From: Gammaproteobacteria bacterium
GTDB taxonomy: Bacteria > Pseudomonadota > Gammaproteobacteria > Burkholderiales > Thiobacillaceae
Direction: 5' to 3'
Assembly (NCBI GenBank): GCA_018820765.1
Contig: JAHJNN010000003.1
Coordinates: 62,001 to 126,000, forward strand
Length of the DNA: 64,000 nucleotides
The notes beneath the pieces are model-generated. The model searched no databases, was not told where the DNA came from, and was given only the letters and a program-made list of their open reading frames with translations. Shown here in pieces: positions 42,634 through 51,651 of the stretch; the stretch's first letter is position 1; each line of letters begins with the position of its first letter. The position numbers were made by a program, and so were the translations under genes.

Positions 42634-44535
42634 ATGCCTGACAACACGCAACAGCGATTACCGGCCAGCCCTGGCGGCGAAACCCCCAACCCCAGGCTCT
42701 GGCTGTGGTTCCTGGTCGCCATGCTGCTCGCCTTCTACTGGTCGGCGCTCAGCCAGCAGCCGGACACGCAGCCCGTCGCCTACAGCGAGTTCAAGGCGCT
42801 GGTGCGCGCCGACAAGGTGGCCGGCGTGACGTTTGCCGGGCGCCAGCTGACCGGCACGTATGTCGAAGGCGAACGCAAGGCGGGGCAGCCCGCCAGCTTC
42901 AGCACCCTGCTTCCCGAAATCGACGATCCGGAACTGCTGCAGCTGCTGGAGACGCACCAGGTGACCGTGAACGCGAGAAGCGCCGAGCCGGTGTGGTGGT
43001 TGCGGATCCTCTTCTCCATGCTGCCGTGGGTGCTCATCCTGGGCCTCATCTTCTACTTCTCCAGCAAGATGCAGGAGCGCCTGCTGAAAGGCGGCGGACC
43101 CGGCGGCATCTTCGGCTTCGGCCAGTCGCGCGCCAAACGCTTCGAAGTGACGGCGACGCAAGTCTCGTTCGACGACGTGGCCGGCGTCGACAACGCCAAG
43201 CGCGACCTGGAGGAAATCGTCGAGTTTCTGAAAGACCCGCAGCGCTTCCGCAAGCTGGGCGCCAAGATCCCGCGCGGGATCCTGCTCATGGGCCCGCCCG
43301 GCACCGGCAAGACGCTCCTGGCGAAGGCGCTGGCCGGCGAAGCCGGGGTGCCCTTCTACAGCATCAGCGGCTCCGAGTTCATCGAGATGTTCGTCGGCGT
43401 AGGCGCGGCGCGCGTGCGCGACATGTTCGAAAGCGCGCGCAAGGACGCGCCGGCGGTCATCTTCATCGACGAAATCGATTCCGTCGGACGCGTGCGCGGC
43501 ACCGGCCTCGGCGGCGGCCACGACGAGCGCGAGCAGACCCTGAACCAGATCCTCGGCGAGATGGACGGCTTCCAGCCCCACGAAGCGGTGGTGGTGCTGG
43601 CCGCCACCAACCGCCCCGACGTGCTCGACCCCGCCCTCCTGCGTCCCGGCCGCTTCGACCGCAAGGTGGTGCTGGAGCTGCCGGGCAAGGACGCGCGGCG
43701 CAGGATCCTGCTGATCCACAGCCGCCACGTGCCGCTGGCGGACGACGTCGACCTCGAGCGGGTGGCGTCCCGCACCGTCGGGTTTTCCGGCGCCGACCTG
43801 GAGAATCTGGTCAACGAGGCCGCGCTGCAGGCGGCCCGCGACAACAAGGAGCGGGTGAACATGGCGGACTTTTCGCACGCCCGCGACAAGATCGTGCTGG
43901 GCGCCGAGCGCGAAGCCCTGGCCAGCGAGGACGAGAAGAAGCTGGTGGCCACCCACGAGTCGGGGCACGCCCTCGCCGCGAGCCTGCTGCCGCACGCCGA
44001 TCCGCTCGACAAGGTCACCATCATCCCCCACGGCCTCGCGCTGGGCGCCACCGAACAGCTGCCCGAGGAAGAACTGCACAACCTGCGCTACAGCTATCTG
44101 CTCGACCGCATCGGCGTCATGCTCGCCGGCCGCGTGGCCGAGCAGGTGGTGTTCGGCGAAGTCAGCAGCGGCGCCGAAAACGACCTCAAGCAGGCCACCC
44201 GCCTGGCGCGGCGCATGGTCAGCCAGTGGGGCATGAGCGAAAAGCTGGGGCCGGCCGCCTTTCCGCGCGGCGAGGAGCACCCCTTTCTCGGCCGCGAAAT
44301 CGCGCAGCCGAACGACTTCAGCGAACAGACCGCGCAGCTCATCGATGAGGAAGTGCGGGCGCTGACCCGCCAGTGCGAACAAAGCGTGCGCGAGCTGCTG
44401 GAGCAGCACCGCGCACAGCTGGAAACGCTGGCACAGGCCCTGCTGGAACGCGAATCGCTCAGCGCCGACGAGGTGGCGGCGCTGCTCGAAGACCCTGTGG
44501 AATCGCCGCAAGCGGCTGAAAGGAGTGCGCGATGA
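42634..44535 (+). CDS. ftsH: FtsH-type AAA+ zinc metalloprotease
   Basis: A 633-residue membrane AAA protease. TM1 is at about 24-42, followed by a periplasmic domain, TM2 at about 130-150, and an AAA module with Walker A GPPGTGKT (220-227), Walker B VIFIDEID, the second-region-of-homology arginines, and zinc site HESGH (441-445) with the later Asp ligand in [14 protein letters not shown]. FtsH degrades membrane and short-lived cytosolic proteins. The N-terminal part is divergent and there is no rrmJ/ftsJ neighbour, so it is probably a second, accessory FtsH. It is coupled by a 4-bp overlap (ATGA) to a coiled-coil gene. Confidence 0.92.
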   Translation: MPDNTQQRLPASPGGETPNPRLWLWFLVAMLLAFYWSALSQQPDTQPVAYSEFKALVRADKVAGVTFAGRQLTGTYVEGERKAGQPASFSTLLPEIDDPELLQLLETHQVTVNARSAEPVWWLRILFSMLPWVLILGLIFYFSSKMQERLLKGGGPGGIFGFGQSRAKRFEVTATQVSFDDVAGVDNAKRDLEEIVEFLKDPQRFRKLGAKIPRGILLMGPPGTGKTLLAKALAGEAGVPFYSISGSEFIEMFVGVGAARVRDMFESARKDAPAVIFIDEIDSVGRVRGTGLGGGHDEREQTLNQILGEMDGFQPHEAVVVLAATNRPDVLDPALLRPGRFDRKVVLELPGKDARRRILLIHSRHVPLADDVDLERVASRTVGFSGADLENLVNEAALQAARDNKERVNMADFSHARDKIVLGAEREALASEDEKKLVATHESGHALAASLLPHADPLDKVTIIPHGLALGATEQLPEEELHNLRYSYLLDRIGVMLAGRVAEQVVFGEVSSGAENDLKQATRLARRMVSQWGMSEKLGPAAFPRGEEHPFLGREIAQPNDFSEQTAQLIDEEVRALTRQCEQSVRELLEQHRAQLETLAQALLERESLSADEVAALLEDPVESPQAAERSAR

Positions 44536-44858
44536 ATGCCAAGGCGTTTGATCTCGAACGGCTCCGCGCGGAGCTGAAACTGTGGGATGCCGAGATGGCG
44601 CATCTCGAGGAGAAAGTCAGCACGCTGGAACCCCAGGCCCAGTCCGCGATGCAGTCCGAAGCGCACGACATGCTGCAGGCGATGCTGGAGGAGGAGCTGG
44701 TCAGGCTGCGGCAGTTGCGGAACGAGGCCGAGCAGGAACTGCAACGGATGGAGCAGGCCGGCGAAGCCGAATGGAAAATCCAGGGCGAGCGCGCCGAGCG
44801 GGCGCTGGGCCGTCTGGGGGACGCGTTCGAACTGTCGCGTTCACGTTTCGGGGAATAG
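44532..44858 (+). CDS. Coiled-coil protein coupled to ftsH
   Basis: A 108-residue, highly charged, nearly all-helical protein with strong heptad character (LERLRAELKLWDAEMAHLEEKVSTL and EEELVRLRQLRNEAEQEL). No family motif. The start codon overlaps the ftsH stop, so the two products are made together; an adaptor or oligomerisation partner of the protease is a reasonable inference. Confidence 0.7.
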   Translation: MNAKAFDLERLRAELKLWDAEMAHLEEKVSTLEPQAQSAMQSEAHDMLQAMLEEELVRLRQLRNEAEQELQRMEQAGEAEWKIQGERAERALGRLGDAFELSRSRFGE

Positions 44859-44863
44859 GGGTT

Positions 44864-45179
44864 GTAGGAGCACCCGCAAGGGGTAGGCCGTCGCTGTAAG
44901 GCCGCTAAAGCGGCAACAACGACGCTCGCCCACCCCCGGGCCGCTGATGTGGTGATCGCGACGGTGCGAAAATCGCGGCGAGGGCGCCGCTCCTACAGGG
45001 GAGGTTTGTGCGCTTTTGTGGGAGGCCCGCCCTCGGGCCGATTGCGGGCGGGCGCGCGATGCGGGCATTCGCGGCGGAGACGAGGGTGCGAAAAATCGCG
45101 GCGAGGGCGACGGTGCGTGGTTGTAAGCCGATTAATCGGCTTTACAACCACGGCCTACCCCTTGCGGGTGCTCCTACAA
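44864..45179. repeat. REP cluster, about 315 bp, no gene
   Basis: A long REP unit (44864 to about 44930), an inverted CTCGCCGCGATTTTCGC-type unit (44971-44997), a GC-rich spacer with GCCCGCCCTCGGGCCGATTG, and a second long unit in inverted orientation ending CTCCTAC at 45177. The spacer plus flanking units reappear inverted at 56056-56209, so a composite array has been copied. Confidence 0.8.
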
Positions 45180-45731
45180 GCCGATTGCGGGCTCTCTGCA
45201 GTGCACGGTGTCGCCTACGCGGATCACCCCGCCCGCCAGGATGCGCGCATTCATGCCGCCGTGGCCGCGCATGGCGTTGTAGCCGCTGGGGCCCAGGACG
45301 GCTTCCATGCGCGAGCAGGGGTCACAATGCCCGGTCAGTTCCAGCACGACCGACTCACCGATGCGCAACACCAGCGGGCGGTCGCGGAACAGGGCATGCG
45401 CGGCCAGCAGGTTCAGCCCCGACACCACCAGATTGCGCCGCAGCCACGCGGCATCGAGCTGCGCCCGCCCGGTCAGCGCCGCCACCACCGGCAGGTGCTC
45501 GGCCTGGATCAGCGTCACCTGGCGCTTGCCGCCTTCGACCCGGCTGCGCGACGGCTGCGCGTAGTGGTCGCCGTCCAGCCCGCATGCGGCAATCGCCGTG
45601 ACCGATTCCACCGCCACCACCTCGCCACGTCGCTCGGGGCGCAGGTAGATCGACTCGATGCGGCCCGGGCGGGGAAAGCGGGTCGTCAGTTCGCGCAGGT
45701 CGGCCCCATCGCATTCGGCGGAATTCGCCAC
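45174..45731 (-). CDS. MOSC domain protein
   Basis: A 185-residue protein with the MOSC fold: [16 protein letters not shown] at the start, [12 protein letters not shown], then [32 protein letters not shown] with the conserved Cys, and [17 protein letters not shown] at the end. MOSC domains bind pyranopterin/sulfur carriers; relatives such as YiiM detoxify N-hydroxylated compounds. I chose the GTG at 45731 because AAGGA sits six bases ahead; an ATG 39 bases upstream (45770) is also open. Confidence 0.8.
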   Translation of the reverse strand: MANSAECDGADLRELTTRFPRPGRIESIYLRPERRGEVVAVESVTAIAACGLDGDHYAQPSRSRVEGGKRQVTLIQAEHLPVVAALTGRAQLDAAWLRRNLVVSGLNLLAAHALFRDRPLVLRIGESVVLELTGHCDPCSRMEAVLGPSGYNAMRGHGGMNARILAGGVIRVGDTVHCREPAIGL

Positions 45732-45789
45732 ATTCTTTCCTTTATTTGTGAAACAAGCCGGCATCGCCACCTACCCGCCCGCGTGCTAT

Positions 45790-45812
45790 ATTCTGGCCAG
45801 ACTGGACAGAAT
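45790..45812. promoter_or_regulatory. Palindromic operator before the Phd-PIN pair
   Basis: ATTCTGGCCAG, one base, CTGGACAGAAT: ten of eleven positions pair. It lies 15 bases upstream of the antitoxin ATG, overlapping the likely promoter. Phd/YefM-type antitoxins bind such sites to repress their own operon. Confidence 0.6.
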
Positions 45813-45827
45813 AGACCGGAGGTCGTC

Positions 45828-46082
45828 ATGCACAGCGAATGGCAATTGCAGGAAGCGAAAAACAATCTTAGCCAGCTCATCAAGCAAGCCACAAGCGGCG
45901 ATGCACAGGTGGTCACGGTGCACGGCAAGCCGACAGCGGTGGTGGTCTCGGCCGAAGAATACGCCAGGCTGACCCGTCCTCGCCGAGGCAAGCTCTCTTC
46001 CGCGCTGCTGCGTCCTGACATCGCGGGAGAAGACCTGGACTTCGCCCGCAGCCGGGATACCGGCCGCGATGTTGCCCTATGA
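45828..46082 (+). CDS. Phd/YefM-family antitoxin
   Basis: An 84-residue antitoxin. WQLQEAKNNLSQLIKQATSGDAQVVTVHGKPTAVVVSAEEYARL is the Phd/YefM DNA-binding domain; the C-terminal 25 residues (DIAGEDLDFARSRDTGRDVAL) would fold over the toxin. It neutralises the downstream PIN nuclease and represses the operon. GGAGG precedes the ATG. The stop overlaps the toxin start by four bases. Confidence 0.92.
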   Translation: MHSEWQLQEAKNNLSQLIKQATSGDAQVVTVHGKPTAVVVSAEEYARLTRPRRGKLSSALLRPDIAGEDLDFARSRDTGRDVAL

Positions 46083-46501
46083 GCTGGCTGCTGGATACCT
46101 GCGTCCTCTCCGAATACGTCAAGAAGGCGCCCGCGCCGCCCGTGATTGCCTGGCTGGACGAACAGGATGAAGCCAGCCTGTTCATCAGTGTGATTGCTTT
46201 GGGCGAGATCGAGAAAGGCATTCTCAAGCTCCGTGCCGTCGACCCCCGCCGCAGCCAGAAGCTCACCGCCTGGCTGGGCAAGCTGGAACAACGCTTCGCC
46301 GGGCGCATCCTGCCGCTCGACGGCGCCGTCCTTCACGCCTGGGCGCAGCTCGCTGCCCAGGCCGAACTGGCGGGCCGGCCCCAGCCCGTCATGGACGGCC
46401 TCGTCATGGCCACCGCGCAATGCCACGGCCTGACCGTGGTCACCCGCAACGTGCAGGATTTCAACCTGTTTCCTCAGGTGTTCAATCCCTGGGCCTTGTA
46501 A
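46079..46501 (+). CDS. PIN-domain ribonuclease toxin (VapC-like)
   Basis: A 140-residue PIN nuclease. The acidic metal site is visible: LLDT (Asp6), LGEIEKG (Glu43), PVMDGLVMATA (Asp near 105) and a final TRNVQDF. VapC toxins cut tRNA or rRNA to arrest growth when the antitoxin is lost. Pairing with a Phd-type rather than VapB-type antitoxin is a common mixed arrangement. It overlaps the antitoxin by 4 bp. Confidence 0.92.
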   Translation: MSWLLDTCVLSEYVKKAPAPPVIAWLDEQDEASLFISVIALGEIEKGILKLRAVDPRRSQKLTAWLGKLEQRFAGRILPLDGAVLHAWAQLAAQAELAGRPQPVMDGLVMATAQCHGLTVVTRNVQDFNLFPQVFNPWAL

Positions 46502-46506
46502 CACGT

Positions 46507-46574
46507 CGTCACCCCGGCGGAAGCGGGGTCCAGGTGTTTGATTTAACTGGATTCCGGCTTGCACCGGAATGACG
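46507..46574. repeat. Short intergenic inverted repeat
   Basis: CGTCACCCCGGCGGAAGCGG with GTCCAG, and CTGGATTCCGGC with GGAATGACG pair as imperfect arms around an AT-rich loop. It matches the common CGTCATTCCGGC-type proteobacterial repeat. It follows the PIN toxin stop closely. Confidence 0.7.
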
Positions 46575-46593
46575 ATTAGGACCCGCCCTGCCC

Positions 46594-46686
46594 TCAACCC
46601 GTCAGCCGCAGGATCAGCCAGGTCAGGCCGCCGATGACGGCGAGGCAGAGCAGGCAGGCGAGCAGGATCCTGACGAATTTCGGCAT
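46594..46686 (-). CDS. Possible 30-residue single-TM protein
   Basis: A short frame on the minus strand encodes MPKFVRILLACLLCLAVIGG and then TWLILRLTG: a basic start, one clean membrane span and a stop. It lies 21 bases after the nitroreductase-like gene on the same strand. The ribosome-binding site is weak. Coding status is uncertain. Confidence 0.35.
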   Translation of the reverse strand: MPKFVRILLACLLCLAVIGGLTWLILRLTG

Positions 46687-46707
46687 CCGCCGGCGTCGTT
46701 CCTGCCG

Positions 46708-47325
46708 CTACGCGCCGTCGGGCGGATGGCCCACGGACTGCGCGAGGATGATGCGCTGGTGGCTATCCAGCCCCAGGGCTTCGCCGAGCGCTTCGCGGTC
46801 GATCAGGCCGCGCACGACCACCGCCAGGCCCGCCGACGCGCAAAAGAGATCCACGTTCTGGGCCACGAAGCCGGCATCGGTTGCGCTGTAGAACGCCCGG
46901 TCCTCGGCGCTGGCGTCGATCATGCGGTCGAGGTCAGCCACGTACACCAGATCCACCGGCGCCGTGGCCGCAAAGTCCTGCACGCCCGTCAGGCAGCGGA
47001 TGTCGCTGGCCACCACGCTGTTCAGCGTGTGGGTCGGCGGATCGTAGCGATACGCGCCTTCTGCCGTCATCACGTAGACATCGATCTCGCGCCAGTCGTG
47101 TGCCGAAGGCGCGGTGCGCTGGCCCGAATCCGGCCGGTTCACCCCGCTGGCCGCCCACAGCAGATTCGACAGCACATGGGGCAGCAGCGGCTTGCTGCCG
47201 AATTCGCGCGCGGAATGCCGCGCCTTCAGAGCCTGCATCAAAGGCCAGCCGCCTTCCATCTCGGGCGGCGGCAGCTTGATCGCTCCGGTTGGGTCCGCCA
47301 GTCCTGTTCCCGTCATGCTCATCAT
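46708..47325 (-). CDS. Nitroreductase-family (SagB/ThcOx-like) protein
   Basis: A 205-residue flavin-fold protein: LMQALKARHSAREFGSKPLLPHVLSNLLWAASGVNRP is the typical start with the FMN-binding RHS-R, followed by RTAPSAHDWREIDVYVM. FVAQNVDLFCASAGLAVVVRG and QRIILAQSVGHP end the fold. It fits the nitroreductase superfamily; the substrate is unknown. The first residues contain several Met codons (47325, 47322, 47316), so the exact start is open. Confidence 0.82.
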   Translation of the reverse strand: MMSMTGTGLADPTGAIKLPPPEMEGGWPLMQALKARHSAREFGSKPLLPHVLSNLLWAASGVNRPDSGQRTAPSAHDWREIDVYVMTAEGAYRYDPPTHTLNSVVASDIRCLTGVQDFAATAPVDLVYVADLDRMIDASAEDRAFYSATDAGFVAQNVDLFCASAGLAVVVRGLIDREALGEALGLDSHQRIILAQSVGHPPDGA

Positions 47326-47488
47326 CCATACCCCCGCGTTTCGCCAGTTCCCCTGCCGGTGTCTCCCTTGCTGCGAACTCCAGTCCTTATCAATCTAGAC
47401 CGCTGGCCCCCCGGGGCAAGCCCGCCCCAAGACGCCCGGCGCGAAATCTTCTAGGGTTAAACCAGACTGGCAACCAAGGGGAACGACG

Positions 47489-47764
47489 ATGGCCGTTGTG
47501 AATATTGGTCACTACTACGCCGAGTGGATGCCTTCCGGCTCGCGCGACAAGGTCGGCTGCGGACGCATCATCCTGCGCAGCGCCACGCGGCTGACGGAAC
47601 TGTTCCGCCTGACCAACCTGAGTTCGGAGGACTACCGCAACCTGCTCCACATGCTGCAGACCGAAAAGCCGGTGTTCTGGGACAGCGAGGCGGGCTGGCT
47701 GCGCACCGCACACCCGCAGATGCACGATGCGGAGCCGGTGGGGGAACAGGAAGGCAAACCATAA
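47489..47764 (+). CDS. Hypothetical 91-residue protein
   Basis: A small soluble protein starting MAVVNIGHYYAEWMPSGSRD, with an internal helix region SSEDYRNLLHMLQTEK. Codon usage is like the neighbours and AAGGGGAACGACG precedes the ATG. No family recognised. A strong stem-loop begins six bases after the stop. Confidence 0.55.
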   Translation: MAVVNIGHYYAEWMPSGSRDKVGCGRIILRSATRLTELFRLTNLSSEDYRNLLHMLQTEKPVFWDSEAGWLRTAHPQMHDAEPVGEQEGKP

Positions 47765-47769
47765 GCAAG

Positions 47770-47811
47770 CCGGCCGATCATGGACGTCAATGAACGCTCA
47801 TGATCGGCCGG
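47770..47811 (+). terminator. Long stem-loop after the 91-residue gene
   Basis: CCGGCCGATCATG (47770-47782) and CATGATCGGCCGG (47799-47811) form a perfect 13-bp stem with a 16-base loop. No T-run follows, so it may be a Rho-assisted or mRNA-end hairpin rather than a textbook intrinsic terminator. Confidence 0.5.
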
Positions 47812-47884
47812 AGATGCGCTCATCCAGGGCTCGGCATCCCTCGCCGGCCACTGGAATAGCCGTGTTCAGAAGCGATATGCTCTG

Positions 47885-49342
47885 CTACGCAGTCAGTAGC
47901 TGGTAGAGCGTGGTGACGCCATTTACGCCGATCTTGTCTGCTCCATCGGCCGGCGACCAATTGCGGTTGGAACCCAGGTATGAGCGTGAATCAAGTTCAA
48001 GCAGCCCGATGATGACCTCCGCCACAAATCGTGCGCCAACCGGTCCCAAGCCCTCGCCTTTCATAAACGTCTTCTTGCCCTGAGCGTTCTCGTCCATGCG
48101 TCCAATCGCTCCACCTTCGGCAAGGATATAAAGCCAGAACGGGGTCGCCTTGGGCAAGCCGAGCTTTTTGCCTGCGTCGCGAACCTTCTCGATCATGTCG
48201 GTTGTAATCTCGTCTGCGCCGGCGGCAATCATCGCTGCGGCAATCTGCTCGCCAGACGGGAGCAAGAAGCTTTGCGCCCGCAGCAGGTTGCGCGTGGCGA
48301 GCGATCGTTCAAACGCTGGCGTGGTAGGCGGCATGAAAGGCAGATCGAGAAGCAGCTTGGCCAATTTCGTATCCACCTGGCCGGCGCGTTCGAACAGGCC
48401 ATTGCCGCTGTCCAGAATGGCCTCCCATTCAACGACCTCGTTCGGACTGGTTACGGGCTTGAATCCCGTTCCAAGTGTGGTTCCGAACACATCATGCTTG
48501 GGCCCGCCCGGCTTGATGCTGAACTTCTGCGGAATCATGGTGTGGCCAAACCGATAGGCCGCCGCAGCAAATTCGATGGGAATAAAAGGCTCATGCGCAC
48601 ATATATGCTCGGGGCGGTAGACTTTCCTTCCGTTCGCAAGAATGTCATCCACAATCCAGTTGCCGCAGATCGTGCGCAAAAAATCGTTCACAACAACCCA
48701 CTGGTAGTGCCAGGTAACAATTCGGTGGGCTTCGTTATAGAGCTGCGCGCCGCTGGGTGCGTTGGGCTTTGCGGCAACCAGATCCATCACCGTATTGTGA
48801 AAACGCAAGAACCCGAGCTGCAGCTGCGAAATGATCCGGTTCTCGTCGTTTCGAAAATCGCCAATAATCGCGGTGTTCTTGGGCGTTCTCGGCAAATCGT
48901 TATGCTTGAGGTCATTGGGATTGGCGGGGTCGGCATAGTCGGCGCCCGTCAGCAGTTTTCCCGCTCCGTCATAAAGATAGCGATGTGCCTCAGGGCCGTC
49001 TCCATACACGCAATCGAGGTCCAGCGTGGGGGTCCGTACATTCTCCGTGTTTTGCGGGTCATTGGTGGCGGTAAACGACGAGCTATCGTCCAGCGTGATG
49101 TCGTGGTCGATAAACTGCCCGAAGAAAATCATGCCCGCAGGTACATTGCCGGTCAGATTGGGGGCGCCCTTGTCTTCCATCTTGCCGCCCGCCTTGCCGA
49201 TTTCATGAAGAATCAGCGGATCGACGTACAGCGGCGGCAGATTTGAAAATAGTCGCGCAAAGCGGCCGGGGCGAAACGGGCCTATCTCACATAGATGTTC
49301 AAGGCCCTTGAAAGGGAGCATACCGTGATGCTTGCTTGCCAT
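47885..49342 (-). CDS. Animal-type heme peroxidase (peroxidasin/cyclooxygenase superfamily)
   Basis: A 485-residue protein of the animal heme peroxidase superfamily. GQFIDHDIT holds the distal Gln and His, a later YRFGHTMIP supplies the proximal heme His, and LRFHNTVMD is a conserved helix. Bacterial members oxidise halides, phenols or fatty acids with peroxide. No signal peptide is seen. The ATG at 49342 follows AAGGAGACAGAC. Base composition is clearly less GC-rich than neighbours, suggesting transfer. Confidence 0.85.
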   Translation of the reverse strand: MASKHHGMLPFKGLEHLCEIGPFRPGRFARLFSNLPPLYVDPLILHEIGKAGGKMEDKGAPNLTGNVPAGMIFFGQFIDHDITLDDSSSFTATNDPQNTENVRTPTLDLDCVYGDGPEAHRYLYDGAGKLLTGADYADPANPNDLKHNDLPRTPKNTAIIGDFRNDENRIISQLQLGFLRFHNTVMDLVAAKPNAPSGAQLYNEAHRIVTWHYQWVVVNDFLRTICGNWIVDDILANGRKVYRPEHICAHEPFIPIEFAAAAYRFGHTMIPQKFSIKPGGPKHDVFGTTLGTGFKPVTSPNEVVEWEAILDSGNGLFERAGQVDTKLAKLLLDLPFMPPTTPAFERSLATRNLLRAQSFLLPSGEQIAAAMIAAGADEITTDMIEKVRDAGKKLGLPKATPFWLYILAEGGAIGRMDENAQGKKTFMKGEGLGPVGARFVAEVIIGLLELDSRSYLGSNRNWSPADGADKIGVNGVTTLYQLLTA

Positions 49343-49670
49343 GTCTGTCTCCTTAAGCTTAAAAACCACAGGGATTCGGGTTTGCCGTTGGAGTCATACA
49401 TCGAACTTTTTTTGATAAAGCCCCCCATCCACGGCCCGCGTAAACTTAGAGCAATGGTTTCAAGATTCATATACAACTTTAGTTGTAGGCTCGAGGGGCG
49501 CCCCCGCTCCGACCAGCCCCCCCGCCGCCCGAACACCAGCAAAGCGGGCCCCAGCAGCCGGCCGTCGGGGCTGGAATAAAGCGTTTCATGATGCGGGTTC
49601 CCTGATCTACCGGATATGAGCGGAAGTGCTCCAGGAAATTTTGCGCCGAACTCGGTTATTAACAGCCCGA
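49343..49670. other. Intergenic region, 328 bp, no gene seen
   Basis: This is the 5' side of the peroxidase gene (AT-rich, with a likely promoter around 49390-49480, including ACAACTTTAGTTGT at about 49473) and then a GC-rich stretch of C-runs running up to the 3' end of the Mrr-type gene at 49671. Frames through it have no family-like content. Confidence 0.45.
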
Positions 49671-50528
49671 TCAGGCCGGCCGCTTGCCCGTGCAGTCGGG
49701 GTAGCGCGAGCAGCCCCAGAATTCCTTCCCCGCGTTCGCGCCGCGCGTGGCGGTGCGCTTGACCATCCTGTTCTGGCAAACCGGGCAGAACGGCACGCCT
49801 GTCGTCACGTAAAGCAGGGACGCCGGAGCCACCTTGTCGGGCACCCTCACCCCGCGTATCAGCGCATGCAGCGCCTTGCCGTCCAGCAGCTCGATGTTGC
49901 GGCCGACGGCAAACGCCCGGGCCTCGTCCGTGAACGTGCCCGACGTCACCACGAACCCGCCGCTGGCGCCGTTGGCAGCCATCACGCCGTAGAGTTCGCG
50001 CACCGTGGTCACCCCCACCTTCAGGGCGCGCCACTGCTTGCACTGCACCAGAGAGATCTCGCCATCCTTCTTCAGCGCCAGATCGATCCCGCCATCGGCG
50101 GCGCTGCCGCCCGTCTCGGTCACCGAGTAGCCCTTGCGCCGGAACGCCTCGCCCACCAGGGCCTCGAACTGCTTCCAGCTCATTTCATTGAGCGCGCCCC
50201 GATGGGGGCTGGCCGCCACCTGCGCATGCAATGCACGGCGCGTGTAGCGCCCATAGGCCGACATCGCGGCGCCCAGCAGAAAAATGAACGGCAACAGATA
50301 CTGGCCGACACCGGCCAGCGACTTGAAAAGATTCTGGCCGACGAACGCGCCCATCTTTCCGGGCTGGGCGAGTGCCGTCACTTCGCTGGTCGCCATGCCA
50401 TGCAGCCAGAAATACGCAGCGATCGCGAACGCGACGCCTGCCCACCAGGGAAGCTTGCTGGTGATGTCGATCAAGTCTTCAAAGAGGCTTTGTTTGCGGC
50501 GGGCCAATTGATCCTCCTGAGGTTTCAA
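49671..50528 (-). CDS. Membrane-anchored Mrr-type restriction endonuclease with topoisomerase-type zinc finger
   Basis: A 285-residue protein. Two N-terminal membrane spans lie at about 28-45 and 76-92. An Mrr_cat/RE-like nuclease domain (about 110-225) has WKQFEALVGEAFRRKGY, GGIDLALKKDG and SLVQCKQW, giving the D-(Q)xK catalytic core. A C4 zinc ribbon ends it (CPVCQNRMVKRT...FWGCSRYPDC). Mrr-type enzymes cut modified DNA; membrane attachment is seen in some members. A role in defence or DNA uptake control is inferred from the neighbourhood. Confidence 0.87.
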   Translation of the reverse strand: MKPQEDQLARRKQSLFEDLIDITSKLPWWAGVAFAIAAYFWLHGMATSEVTALAQPGKMGAFVGQNLFKSLAGVGQYLLPFIFLLGAAMSAYGRYTRRALHAQVAASPHRGALNEMSWKQFEALVGEAFRRKGYSVTETGGSAADGGIDLALKKDGEISLVQCKQWRALKVGVTTVRELYGVMAANGASGGFVVTSGTFTDEARAFAVGRNIELLDGKALHALIRGVRVPDKVAPASLLYVTTGVPFCPVCQNRMVKRTATRGANAGKEFWGCSRYPDCTGKRPA

Positions 50529-50605
50529 AAGTGATGGTCATGGGCGGCTTTGGGGCCGTTCTGAACACGTCATCATCATTATTATTCAGGTTTTCCGGGC
50601 TTGGC

Positions 50606-51577
50606 TCACGGATTTCTCCGGTTGATCAGGTTCACCACCACGCGGGTGAGAACGTCCTTCTCGTCGGGTCTGCTTTCGGCGATGAGCAGGGTCATGGCAA
50701 CCAGCGCATTGTCGGCGACACGCTTGCCGCCATCGGCACGGTACAACGCCCGGTTCTTTTCCAGAAACCACAGGAAGAGCGCTGCCGCGATGCGCTTGTT
50801 GCCGTCGACGAAGTGGTGGTTCTTGACCAGAAAATACAGCAAGTGGGCGGCCTTTTCCTCCAGGCTGGGATAGACCTCGGACCCGCCGAAGGTCTGCATC
50901 ACGGCTGAAAGCGAGCCCTCCAATCCGTCGTCTTTTTCCCGCCCGAACAAACCCGTGGCGCCGAAGCGCTCCCCCATGCGGACGATCACCTGACGCGCCT
51001 CGTCCAGATCGAGCGCCGCCACCGGACCCGCGGACACTTCGCCCAATCGCACCCGCTGGTGGTCGTAATCGTCCAGCACTTCCAGTGCATAGGCGTAATC
51101 GGCCACCACGTTCAGCAGCGCCGTCGCCTCATCCCCTTCCAATGGGCGGCGCCTGGCCACATCGGCAATCAGGCGCACCGCCTGATTGAGTTCCTTCAGC
51201 CGCCGCTCATGCACGGTGTAGCCCTGCACCAGATGCTGGCGCAGCACGTTGGTGGCCCAGATGCGGAACTGAGTGCCGCGCAGGGAATTCACCCGGTAGC
51301 CGACCGAAATAATCATGTCCAGGTTGTAAGAGTCCATTTGGCGGACTTTTCCGTCGGCGGCAACCTGTGCATTTTTTGCACAGGTTGTTTCCCGTTGAAG
51401 TTCTCCGGTGGCATAGATATTGCCGATATGGCGGACGATCACCGTACGATCGCGCCCAAAAAGCTCTGCCATCTGGTGGGCATCAAGCCACACCGACTCC
51501 CGCTCCAGCCGCACATCCAGCGCCGGCCCGCCGGCGTCCGTCTGGTACAGAACGATTTCACCCAGCCCTGTGCTCAT
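50606..51577 (-). CDS. RhuM-Fic/DOC fusion protein
   Basis: A 323-residue fusion. The N-terminal about 200 residues are a RhuM (virulence) domain: SVWLDAHQMAELFGRDRTVIVRHIGNI and YNLDMIISVGYRVNSLRGTQFRIWA. The C-terminal part is a Fic/Doc domain with HHFVDGNKR (254-262), close to the Doc signature HxFxDGNKR. Doc-type enzymes phosphorylate EF-Tu, Fic enzymes AMPylate targets; the GNK ending favours the Doc form. No antitoxin gene is adjacent, so it may be self-controlled. Confidence 0.88.
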   Translation of the reverse strand: MSTGLGEIVLYQTDAGGPALDVRLERESVWLDAHQMAELFGRDRTVIVRHIGNIYATGELQRETTCAKNAQVAADGKVRQMDSYNLDMIISVGYRVNSLRGTQFRIWATNVLRQHLVQGYTVHERRLKELNQAVRLIADVARRRPLEGDEATALLNVVADYAYALEVLDDYDHQRVRLGEVSAGPVAALDLDEARQVIVRMGERFGATGLFGREKDDGLEGSLSAVMQTFGGSEVYPSLEEKAAHLLYFLVKNHHFVDGNKRIAAALFLWFLEKNRALYRADGGKRVADNALVAMTLLIAESRPDEKDVLTRVVVNLINRRNP

Positions 51578-51651
51578 CGTGATGCCTCCTGATAGAAACC
51601 ATCGTTGAATGGCTGCTGCTCAAGCACGCCCCTTCTCGCCGCAGGCCGCGC

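Noticed and set aside
44864-45179. REP cluster considered as a CRISPR array
   Set aside because: Units are inverted and unevenly spaced, with no constant-length unique spacers and no cas genes.
49282-50043. Minus-strand frame running from the peroxidase leader into the Mrr-type gene
   Set aside because: It overlaps the better supported Mrr gene and has C-run-derived low-complexity sequence.
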